Assembly (NCBI GenBank): GCA_038230975.1 | Contig: JBBRMF010000062.1 | Location: forward strand, 1-22,251 | From: JANXVV01 sp038230975 | GTDB taxonomy: Bacteria; Planctomycetota; Phycisphaerae; Tepidisphaerales; Tepidisphaeraceae | Length of the DNA stretch: 22,251 nucleotides | Reading direction: 5' to 3' | Shown here: positions 8,307 to 14,689 of the stretch, in pieces | How positions within the stretch are numbered: position 1 is the stretch's first letter | How the letters are laid out: every line of letters begins with the position of its first letter | The notes under the pieces: generated by a model | The model's database searches: none | Told to the model about the DNA's origin: nothing | The model's input: only the letters and a program-made list of their open reading frames with translations | Translations under genes and position numbers: made by a program

Positions 8307-8527
8307 GATGTTTCCCGGGGAAAAAGGGAAGGGTACGAGGTACTCCGCATTATCGGCGTCTTATCGAGTTAGCAAGCAGGAACCGGCGAAAAAAATCAGC
8401 CTCAAAAGCCAGCGTTTCCTCGGCTCGCTCGATCCAGACAAATGCCGGTGTATTCCGCAGACAAACTACAACTGTCGCTGATGCGTGGTGAAACAGACCT
8501 CCCTTGATTTCACTTATTCAGCGCTCT
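8307..8527. other. intergenic region between two secreted-protein genes
   Basis: No gene is recognised in this stretch, which holds the promoter side of the 8306 gene and the 3' side of the 9130 gene. GTGAAA and TTTCAC near 8487-8512 form a six-base inverted repeat with a 14-base loop, too weak to call a terminator. Confidence 0.3.
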
Positions 8528-9130
8528 TCATTTCGCATAAACAAATACCGTTGCCTTGCCTTGGCGGTGCCCGGAGCTTCGGAAATCGAAATCGATGCGT
8601 ACGATGGTCCGCTCGCCGCCGGGGAAGTGAATGGTTCGACAGGCGGTGTCGCGCTCGTAGTGGCCGCGCACGTTGGGGCTGATGGCCTCGGTATCACCGA
8701 CGAAGACCGTCATATTATACAGGTCAAGCTCGCCGCCGCGGACGACGAACTTCAACTCGCGGAATCGTCCGTAGCCCCTGCCGAGTTGAAAGCCGGTTTG
8801 ATCACGCTGGAAAACCGAGTCGGCTCGGCCAAGGTAGGTCCAACCGGGGATGGCCTCGCTGCTATCATCCCGCGAGTGGACGGCCTCCCGCTCCATGTCC
8901 TCCCGACGCGCCAATTGGTCAAGGCGGGCGATCTCGTCCTGCCGGGCGGTCTCACGGTTATTGTTTTCGCGGCGCTGCTCATCGAGCTGGTCCTGCCGCA
9001 TCCGCAAATCCGCCTTTTTTTCAGGAGAAAGCGAGGCCCATTCCTGCTCGCTCAAGCCACCCGGATTATTCTCAAGGCAGCCGACCAGCAGCAGCATCAG
9101 GACCACAGCGCAGCGGTTTATGGTTTGCAT
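8528..9130 (-). CDS. Lipoprotein with coiled coil and C-terminal beta domain
   Basis: A 200-residue protein with a lipoprotein signal: a short N-terminus, a hydrophobic run and the lipobox LLVGC with Cys18. After processing it should be anchored to a membrane by Cys18. Residues about 28-85 are very rich in Glu, Gln, Arg and Asn (DEQRRENNNRETARQDEIAR) and likely form a coiled coil. The C-terminal part (about 95-200) alternates charged and hydrophobic residues, as in ELKFVVRGGELDLYNMTVFV and TIVRIDFDFRS, a pattern resembling small periplasmic beta-sandwich domains of the DUF2541 kind. That resemblance is from memory and unverified. No clear ribosome binding site precedes the ATG at 9130. Function unknown. 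Confidence 0.72.
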   Translation of the reverse strand: MQTINRCAVVLMLLLVGCLENNPGGLSEQEWASLSPEKKADLRMRQDQLDEQRRENNNRETARQDEIARLDQLARREDMEREAVHSRDDSSEAIPGWTYLGRADSVFQRDQTGFQLGRGYGRFRELKFVVRGGELDLYNMTVFVGDTEAISPNVRGHYERDTACRTIHFPGGERTIVRIDFDFRSSGHRQGKATVFVYAK

Positions 9131-9182
9131 GAGGCAAATGGTAACGAAATGCGGTCGGTGTTAGCAATTTAATTTACTCCCC

Positions 9183-9695
9183 ATGTTGGGCATGTGGCAG
9201 ATTCGGAAGGGCGGGCACTGCCGAACATGCGTTGAACGGCGCAAGAGAGTTAGGTGCGATTGGTATAAAGCAACGAGCGGTTCATCAAGGTATTTAGCGC
9301 GCCAACAGAAGCTTACGGTCGTGCAGATGGTGACGATCCACACCGATGACACCGTGATGCCAATGCTCGCCCCCGGTCAAACCAGACAGGCTCGCCTGTG
9401 GGTTTACGTAGGGGATGACCCCCAGATCGTTGAGGAGTGGAAGTGGCGGGGAGTTCCGGTCTGGTCTCACGACGGCTTCGTCTGCACCGGCACGACCTAC
9501 AAGCAAGTGGTGAAGCTGACGTTCGCCAAAGGGGCCAAGTTGAATGACCCGGATGGATTGTTCAACGCGAGTCTTGACGGTAATACTCGACGGGCGATCG
9601 ATATTCGGGAGGGAGAGAAGGTCAATCAAGCGGCGTTGCGGGCACTTGTTCGGGAGGCGGTGGCGCTGAACTCGGCTACCAAGAAGAATCGCTAG
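9183..9695 (+). CDS. DUF1801-type C-terminus fused in frame to an IS66 transposase fragment
   Basis: The frame encodes up to 170 residues. Residues about 81-165 match the C-terminal part of the DUF1801 / YdhG-like family: VEEWKWRGVPVWSHDG, YKQVVKLTFAKGA, DPDGLFNASLDGNTRRAIDI and ALRALVREAVALN. The N-terminal part that normally precedes it is missing. In its place residues about 50-79 read IHTDDTVMPMLAPG, then RQARLWVYVGDD, which is characteristic of IS66-family transposases around their first catalytic aspartate. Residues 1-48 match nothing I recognise. The chimera probably arose by insertion and deletion of an IS66 element. The true start is unclear: ATGs at 9183, 9192, 9327 and 9357 are in frame and none has a good ribosome binding site. 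It may be a pseudogene, although the frame is intact. Confidence 0.6.
   Translation: MLGMWQIRKGGHCRTCVERRKRVRCDWYKATSGSSRYLARQQKLTVVQMVTIHTDDTVMPMLAPGQTRQARLWVYVGDDPQIVEEWKWRGVPVWSHDGFVCTGTTYKQVVKLTFAKGAKLNDPDGLFNASLDGNTRRAIDIREGEKVNQAALRALVREAVALNSATKKNR
9330..9419 (+). mobile_element. IS66-family transposase fragment
   Basis: About 30 codons match the IS66 TnpC catalytic core, with the HTDDT motif that contains the first acidic residue of the DDE triad, followed by MLAPG and QARLWVYVGDD. The rest of the transposase, the accessory IS66 genes and terminal repeats are not visible nearby, so this is a small remnant. It lies in frame with the downstream DUF1801 sequence. Confidence 0.65.
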
Positions 9696-9742
9696 AGTCC
9701 GGGCTTGTTGAGCTGGAATGTTAGGCCGGTAGAGTCGACGCC

Positions 9743-10177
9743 ATGGATCGAGGCATTCACATCGCTAGTATCTGGTCCGACGATGACATGGTCGAGCTCA
9801 CGATTGAGGTCGCTGACGGCATGTCCCGTTTTGCGAACAAGGTGTACGTGACATACGGGAACTTCGCCGATACGATCGCGCACCTCAATACATTCAAGTT
9901 TCAAATCTTCGGAGGCCTCCTGGACGTCCGCTTTGGCGAGTTTGGGTGCGAGTACGGCAGCGGTGCCTTCCACGCTCGATTTCACTTCCCAAAGCCGGGG
10001 CGTCTTTTCATTTCCTGTCGGCAGGAGTCGGACTTCGGCGAGTTCGGAAATAAGACGGTAGCAAGCTGCGCGACGATGTACCTGTGCTCCGAACCCGCGC
10101 TACTTGATCGCTTTATCGACGAGCTTAGGCGGATCCCAGGAAATGATGACAGCGAAGCCCACTTGGAGGCGGTCTAG
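9743..10177 (+). CDS. Orphan protein of unknown function
   Basis: A 144-residue soluble-looking protein without signal peptide or membrane span. It opens with IASIWSDDDMVELTIEVADG and continues with NKVYVTYGNFADTIAHLNTF, a beta-strand-rich start followed by a helix, then strands rich in Phe and Gly (FGEFGCEYGSGAFHARFHF). The C-terminal helix is PALLDRFIDELRRI. The composition and size recall small single-domain immunity-like or orphan proteins seen in accessory regions, but I cannot assign a family. It follows the DUF1801/IS66 chimera by 47 bases and precedes another orphan gene by 47 bases, all on the plus strand. ATG 9743 has only a weak upstream site. Confidence 0.6.
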   Translation: MDRGIHIASIWSDDDMVELTIEVADGMSRFANKVYVTYGNFADTIAHLNTFKFQIFGGLLDVRFGEFGCEYGSGAFHARFHFPKPGRLFISCRQESDFGEFGNKTVASCATMYLCSEPALLDRFIDELRRIPGNDDSEAHLEAV

Positions 10178-10224
10178 CCCACTGCGGCTGCTATTTTGCG
10201 CTACAGGTAAGGTCAATCATATTT

Positions 10225-10659
10225 ATGCATCACCAGCGACAAAAGCGATGGCGCAAACCGGAGCCGAGCCGTTACGAAGTCCCACGGGACGCCAAATTCG
10301 TCGGCCCTTGGGTATCGCTCACCGGCGAATTCAGCTCGCCGGAAGATGATGCGGCAGTGATGCTGGAATACGAGCGGCTCGTACGCGAGTTCGTACAAGA
10401 ATATCCACAGATTGCTGCTGCGATGCCGGAAGTAGTCGCTCGGAGGTTTGACACGAATGAAATCCTGTTTCACTTCGGCAAGCCCAACGAGGTGAAAGCA
10501 GGTGGATATCCGTTCGCAGTTGTTAGTCTCACATGGAGTGGTAAACCCGAGACCGATTTTCACCGGCACATTGAGTATTTCGAGGATTGGTCGCATTTCG
10601 AATGCAGCATGGCTCGCGACGCGGCCGATCCCTCTCGGCCAAAAACTGGTAATGCCTAG
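10225..10659 (+). CDS. Orphan protein of unknown function
   Basis: A 144-residue soluble protein. The basic N-terminus (MHHQRQKRWRKPEPSRYEV) is followed by GPWVSLTGEFSSPEDDAAVM, an acidic helix (MLEYERLVREFVQEYPQI) and a strand-rich end with FAVVSLTWSGKPETDFHRH. No known motif or catalytic pattern was recognised. It lies 47 bases after the 9743 gene on the same strand and may share its transcript. A TAAGG sequence lies about 12 bases before the ATG, a long spacing. An overlapping minus-strand frame is longer but lacks any family feature, so I treat the plus strand as coding. Confidence 0.5.
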   Translation: MHHQRQKRWRKPEPSRYEVPRDAKFVGPWVSLTGEFSSPEDDAAVMLEYERLVREFVQEYPQIAAAMPEVVARRFDTNEILFHFGKPNEVKAGGYPFAVVSLTWSGKPETDFHRHIEYFEDWSHFECSMARDAADPSRPKTGNA

Positions 10660-10774
10660 CCAATTGCCGCACTGGACCGGTCCCGCGTTTAGCGTTCTGG
10701 TAAAATGAATGTCGGTCATCCTCGGGTCGAAAGGAATTCGCATCTCACCTGGGATCGCCATCGGATAACATGGA

Positions 10775-11152
10775 TCACGGTTCCGGCGGCAGCATGACTT
10801 GGATGTCCGTCGATCGGAAATCGCGGTCGAGTGTGAGTAGGAGGACGTTTTGCGTTTTCGCGAGTGCATACGCGAAGCAGTCGCCAAAATTGATTGGAAA
10901 GCGCAGCCGGGCGCGGGCGGCGGGTTCGGCTTGAGCGCGATCGGGCGCGACGAACTGAATGTTCATTGCCGTAAAGCGCCGGACAAGGGGATCGGACTGT
11001 GCGGGTTTGCGGTCGTACAGGTGGATGAGGCATTCGGCGAGATTGACGGTGCTCATGTGAACGTCCGGTGCGAGGCTGAGCTGATCGGCGACCCACTTTG
11101 CGTGCGGTTCGTCGAAGAGCAATGCGAGAATCGCCGACGTATCGAGGATCAT
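10775..11152 (-). CDS. PIN-domain toxin, VapC-like
   Basis: A 125-residue PIN-domain protein, the usual length of VapC toxins, which are Mg-dependent endoribonucleases that cleave tRNA or rRNA. The acidic active-site residues are visible: D4 in MILDTSAIL, E40 in NLAECLI, D91 in FGDCFAYALAKT and D109 or D111 in LTLDRDF. The ATG at 11152 overlaps the stop of the upstream antitoxin gene as ATGA, implying translational coupling; no separate ribosome binding site is seen. The pair lies in a patch of small accessory genes. Overlapping longer frames on both strands here are shadows. Confidence 0.88.
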   Translation of the reverse strand: MILDTSAILALLFDEPHAKWVADQLSLAPDVHMSTVNLAECLIHLYDRKPAQSDPLVRRFTAMNIQFVAPDRAQAEPAARARLRFPINFGDCFAYALAKTQNVLLLTLDRDFRSTDIQVMLPPEP

Positions 11153-11421
11153 TGGCGCGGTGGCTTGTTGGGGCCGTTCTCCAGGTGATTGCCGGTGGTC
11201 CCTTCCCAGAGCGAGTCCTCATCGGGAAAGCGCGGGTTAGGATTGGTCGGCCCTTCATTGGCGATGCCGATCAACGCGTGCCAGTCCGTGCGCGGCCGCG
11301 CGATCGGTGGATCGGCGTCGATCGACTCAATGCTGTTGCGGACCTTCTGGTTCGCGGGCAGGTCCAGCGGCTCGTCGGGAACGAGTACCTTGCCGTCGTA
11401 ATGAGCGTTGAGGGCGATCAT
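11149..11421 (-). CDS. Antitoxin of the VapBC-like pair (DUF104-like)
   Basis: A 90-residue protein beginning MIALNAHYDGKVLVPDEPLD, then LPANQKVRNSIES. The pattern of a short beta strand, Y-D/E-G-K/V-L-x-P and E-P-L-D-L-P matches the DUF104 / AF2212-like antitoxins, which pair with PIN toxins. The tail has a G-I-A-N-E-G segment and FPDEDSLWEG, likely the part that inserts into the toxin. It ends with TGA inside the toxin's ATG. Starts at 11421 and 11433 (four residues longer) are possible; a GGGAAA-like site lies before 11433. The frame runs open to 11598, but that upstream part shows no homology. Transcription of both genes is probably autoregulated, as in known pairs. Confidence 0.75.
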   Translation of the reverse strand: MIALNAHYDGKVLVPDEPLDLPANQKVRNSIESIDADPPIARPRTDWHALIGIANEGPTNPNPRFPDEDSLWEGTTGNHLENGPNKPPRQ

Positions 11422-11685
11422 GAGCGAAATCATACCATGTTTCCCGGCAGCTTTCGCCCCCGCTGGCCGATGCGTTTGGTCAGAACCCTCTCCATGTCGA
11501 AGGCAAAGCCTCCGCAGCACTTGTGGATCTCTTCCAACTCCGGCTTGGAAGATCGTCCACATCGGCCCGCGGGGCGGTTGGGTAAGAAATACCAACAACG
11601 TTCCGAATCAAGCGGAGTTTTAAATAGCGTGGACAGTTTCAGCCGGGCCACAATCCGGCAATCACCAGGCTCAAGGAAATAAACC

Positions 11686-13104
11686 ATGCCGCAAACGAAG
11701 CAGACTGCTCTTCCGTCCTCCGCAACTTCACGCCGAGAGTTTTTAAAGGGGTCGGCATTGGCCGGCACGAGCTTCATGGCGGGGCCTCTGATTCTGGCGG
11801 CAGAATCTCCGAAGCCAGCAGCCGCCACGACGGCTAATTCTAAAATCAATGTGGCTCTTGTCGGCGCGGGCGGGCAGGGACGCAGTGATATGAAAGGCCT
11901 TTTGGCGGCCCACCAGCGCATCGTCGCGATTTGCGATCTCGACGAAAAACAAATCGCCCTGGCACACGACCGCGGCGACAATGCGGTCGGGGCCAAGCCG
12001 TATGGCGACTACCGAAAGCTGCTCGACGACGCCGCCTCATTCGACGCAGTGATCGTCGCCACACCGGACCACTGGCACGCGCCGTTATGCAAAGCATTCA
12101 TCAAGGCCGGCAAGCACGTCTACTGCGAAAAACCGCTGACGCGCACGCTCGCCGAAGCCCGTGAACTGCGCGAGCTGGTTCGCGCCAACCCGAAGGTCAT
12201 CACCCAGCTTGGGAATCAAGGCAGCGCGGATTCCTCGTTGCGACGAAGCGTGGAGCTGATTCGAGCCGGAGCGTTGGGCCAGGTAACCGCAGTGCATGCA
12301 TGGCTCTCCAACAGCGGGCCGGGGGCCTCACGACCCGCCGGTGAAGATCCCATCCCCGTCGGCTTCAACTGGGACTTCTGGTGCGGCCCATCCCCGTATC
12401 GCCCGTACAAATCGGGTGTATATCATCCATTCAATTGGCGCAACTGGTTTGACTTTGGCGGTGGTCCACTGGCTGATTTTACTTGCCATATCTTTAATAC
12501 CGCCCTGCGGTCACTTGACCTGACCTACGCGACGAAGATCGAAACGACCGGTGAAGAACTTGGCAAGGAAAGCTATGCACATTCGACTCACCTGCAGATG
12601 CATTTCCCCGCACGTAAACAATTGGATTCCGGCCGTGATCTGGTTCCGTTGATCGTCCACTGGTACGACGGCGGCCGTCTGCCGGATGATGAGCTGCTCA
12701 AGGATCTGCATGGAGCCAAGACAAAGCGTCCCGAGCACGGCTGCCTCTTCGTTGGAGAAAAGGGAGTGATCTTCACCAACCCCTGGAACAGCGATGTGGT
12801 GATCAAGCTACAGGACGAAACTGCCTTCCAGGACATCAATCACCACGAAGCCACGAAGGCTGTCCCGATTACGCTTGCGCGCAACGTTGGACATATGCAG
12901 GAGTGGGTGAATGCGATTAAGGGACAGGGCAAAACTTCAAGCGACTTTGATTTTGGGGGCCACCTGACTGAAATCGGATTGGCCGGTGTTCTTGCGGTTC
13001 GGGTGGGTCACGAGATCGAATGGGATGGTGTCGCTCAAAAAGCGAACAGCCCGGAGGCCAAAGCGTTTGTTACGCCGCAATATCGACCAGCATGGATGAT
13101 TTGA
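11686..13104 (+). CDS. Tat-exported Gfo/Idh/MocA family oxidoreductase
   Basis: A 472-residue NAD(P)-dependent oxidoreductase. A twin-arginine signal, SRREFLKGSALAG, starts at residue 15 and points to export in folded form with bound cofactor. The Rossmann fold begins at about residue 54 with INVALVGAGGQGRSD, followed by VAICDLDEKQ and the family signature HVYCEKPLTRTL, whose EKP is at 148-150. The C-terminal domain has GGGPLADFTCHIFNTALRSL, typical of the planctomycete-enriched secreted subgroup. These enzymes oxidise or reduce sugars and related polyols; the substrate is unknown. ATG 11686 has AAGGA eight bases upstream (11673-11677). The gene converges on the DUF1501 gene across a long inverted repeat and may belong with it in polysaccharide breakdown. 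Confidence 0.93.
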   Translation: MPQTKQTALPSSATSRREFLKGSALAGTSFMAGPLILAAESPKPAAATTANSKINVALVGAGGQGRSDMKGLLAAHQRIVAICDLDEKQIALAHDRGDNAVGAKPYGDYRKLLDDAASFDAVIVATPDHWHAPLCKAFIKAGKHVYCEKPLTRTLAEARELRELVRANPKVITQLGNQGSADSSLRRSVELIRAGALGQVTAVHAWLSNSGPGASRPAGEDPIPVGFNWDFWCGPSPYRPYKSGVYHPFNWRNWFDFGGGPLADFTCHIFNTALRSLDLTYATKIETTGEELGKESYAHSTHLQMHFPARKQLDSGRDLVPLIVHWYDGGRLPDDELLKDLHGAKTKRPEHGCLFVGEKGVIFTNPWNSDVVIKLQDETAFQDINHHEATKAVPITLARNVGHMQEWVNAIKGQGKTSSDFDFGGHLTEIGLAGVLAVRVGHEIEWDGVAQKANSPEAKAFVTPQYRPAWMI

Positions 13105-13136
13105 GGTTTGGCCGGGACATCGAATTCGGATTCGAA

Positions 13137-13215
13137 ATTCATATAGCCCGGCGTTTACGCTGGTTCCTCTCGGCCGACGTCGAAAGAACCGGCGTAAACG
13201 CCGGGCTATATGAAT
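13137..13215. repeat. Long near-perfect inverted repeat between convergent genes
   Basis: Arms of 30 bases at 13137-13166 and 13186-13215 match as inverted copies with one mismatch (T in GCTGG against C in GCCGG, which would still pair as G-U in RNA), around a 19-base loop containing the palindromes TCGGCCGA and CGACGTCG. Each arm also holds a shorter palindrome-like core (CCCGGCGTTTACG and its partner), so hairpins can nest. The element lies between the 3' ends of the oxidoreductase and DUF1501 genes and leaves only 32 and 12 bases of flank. It could act as a bidirectional terminator or mRNA stabiliser, or be a REP/MITE-like repeat. No T tract follows. No second copy was found in the window by eye. 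Confidence 0.85.
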
Positions 13216-13227
13216 CGGTGGAGCATC

Positions 13228-14670
13228 CTACGAAAGCAGGCCTTTGACAACATCGCCGTGTACATCGGTGAGGCGGAAATCTCGACCCTGAAAACGGTAG
13301 GTCAGCTTCGTGTGCTCGATTCCGAGCGTATGAAGAACCGTCGCGTTGAAGTCATGGATATGAACGGGATCTTTCACGATGTTGTAGCAGAAATCGTCGG
13401 TCTCGCCGTAGGTGATTCCGGGTTTGATTCCACCCCCGGCCATCCACGTGCTGAAGCAGCGCCCGTGATGATCGCGGCCATAGTTCGTGGCGGTGAGCGC
13501 ACCTTGGCTGTACACGGTTCGACCGAACTCCCCGCCCCAGACGATCAACGTGTCATCGAGCAAACCGCGGGCTTTCAGATCCTTCACCAGCGCTGCGGAA
13601 GGTTGATCGACATCCTGGCATTGCTTGGGGAGTTGCTCAGGAAGGCTGCCGTGTTGATCCCAGCCGCGGTGGAAGAGTTGGATAAACCGCACGCCGCGCT
13701 CGCTGAGTCGGCGGGCGAGCAAACAGTTGCGGGCATATTGGCTGCCGTTACCGTTTTCATCCAGGCCATACATCGCCAACGTCGCCTTGCTTTCACCGGA
13801 TAGATCGCTCACTTCCGGCACGCTGGTTTGCATGCGGAAAGCCATCTCATACTGGGCGATGCGCGTATCAATTTCCGGATCGCCGACGGTCTGCTCGGCC
13901 ATCTGGTTTAACCGCCCCACCGCATCGAGCATCTGCCGTCGATTGTCGGGCAAAACACCGGGCGGATTCGATAGATAAAGCACCGGATCGCCACCGCTGC
14001 GGAATCGCACACCCTGATGTTGCGTGGGGATGAAACCGCTGCCCCACAATCGCGAAAAGAGCGGTTGATCGGTTTTGTTCCCGCTTCCCTGTGAGATCAT
14101 GACGATGAACGCGGGCAGATTTTGATTCTCGCTTCCCAAGCCATAGCTCAACCAGGATCCGATGCTCGGCCGTCCCGGTTGCTGGCTGCCGGTGTTGATA
14201 AACGTGATCGCCGGATCGTGGTTGATAGCTTCGGTGTTGACGGACTTCACCAGCGCAATGTCATCGACAATGCCCGCAGTGTGCGGCAGCAACTCGCTCA
14301 GCCATGTCCCCGATTTCCCATGCTGCGCAAATTTGAACATCGGCGCCACGCAGGGAAATGACTTTTGTCCGCTGGTCATACCCGTGATGCGCTGACCGTT
14401 GCGGATCGATTCCGGCAACTCAGTGCCATGAAACTTACGCAACGCCGGCTTGTGGTCGAAGAGGTCGATATGAGACGGCCCGCCACTCATAAACATATAA
14501 ATGACGCGCTTGGCCTTGGGCGCAAAATTTAGAAACGCCGCTTGCGGCTTAGCCGTCGCAAGCCCCGGATTCAACAACGACGCCAGCGCCGCCGTGCCAA
14601 TGCCGACCGAGGCGCGCCCGAGCAACTGGCGGCGCGTGAGTCGCAAACGAATTTCCTGTTCGACATTCAT
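13228..14670 (-). CDS. DUF1501 family protein, Tat-exported
   Basis: A 480-residue member of the DUF1501 family, related to the alkaline phosphatase/sulfatase superfamily. A twin-arginine motif, LTRRQLLGRASVG, near residues 12-24 precedes a hydrophobic segment. The mature part contains MFMSGGPSHIDLFDHKP, then VWGGEFGRTVYSQG and NYGRDHHGRCFSTWMAGGG, conserved DUF1501 motifs with possible metal-binding residues. Start: the frame reaches a TTG at 14685, but ATG 14670 with AGGT a few bases upstream is preferred. The gene follows the DUF1553 gene after 19 bases and forms an operon with it, a pairing common in Planctomycetota and linked by genome context to breakdown of complex polysaccharides. Its chemistry is not established. 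Confidence 0.93.
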   Translation of the reverse strand: MNVEQEIRLRLTRRQLLGRASVGIGTAALASLLNPGLATAKPQAAFLNFAPKAKRVIYMFMSGGPSHIDLFDHKPALRKFHGTELPESIRNGQRITGMTSGQKSFPCVAPMFKFAQHGKSGTWLSELLPHTAGIVDDIALVKSVNTEAINHDPAITFINTGSQQPGRPSIGSWLSYGLGSENQNLPAFIVMISQGSGNKTDQPLFSRLWGSGFIPTQHQGVRFRSGGDPVLYLSNPPGVLPDNRRQMLDAVGRLNQMAEQTVGDPEIDTRIAQYEMAFRMQTSVPEVSDLSGESKATLAMYGLDENGNGSQYARNCLLARRLSERGVRFIQLFHRGWDQHGSLPEQLPKQCQDVDQPSAALVKDLKARGLLDDTLIVWGGEFGRTVYSQGALTATNYGRDHHGRCFSTWMAGGGIKPGITYGETDDFCYNIVKDPVHIHDFNATVLHTLGIEHTKLTYRFQGRDFRLTDVHGDVVKGLLS

Positions 14671-14689
14671 GATCGACCTGTTCAAGTTT

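Noticed and set aside
10213..10887. Long minus-strand frame opposite the 10225 gene
   Set aside because: It has no family features and atypical composition; the plus-strand frame has better coding character, although neither is certain.
10716..11258. 180-residue minus-strand frame overlapping the PIN toxin
   Set aside because: Arg/Pro-rich shadow of the toxin gene in another frame, whose active-site motifs are clear.
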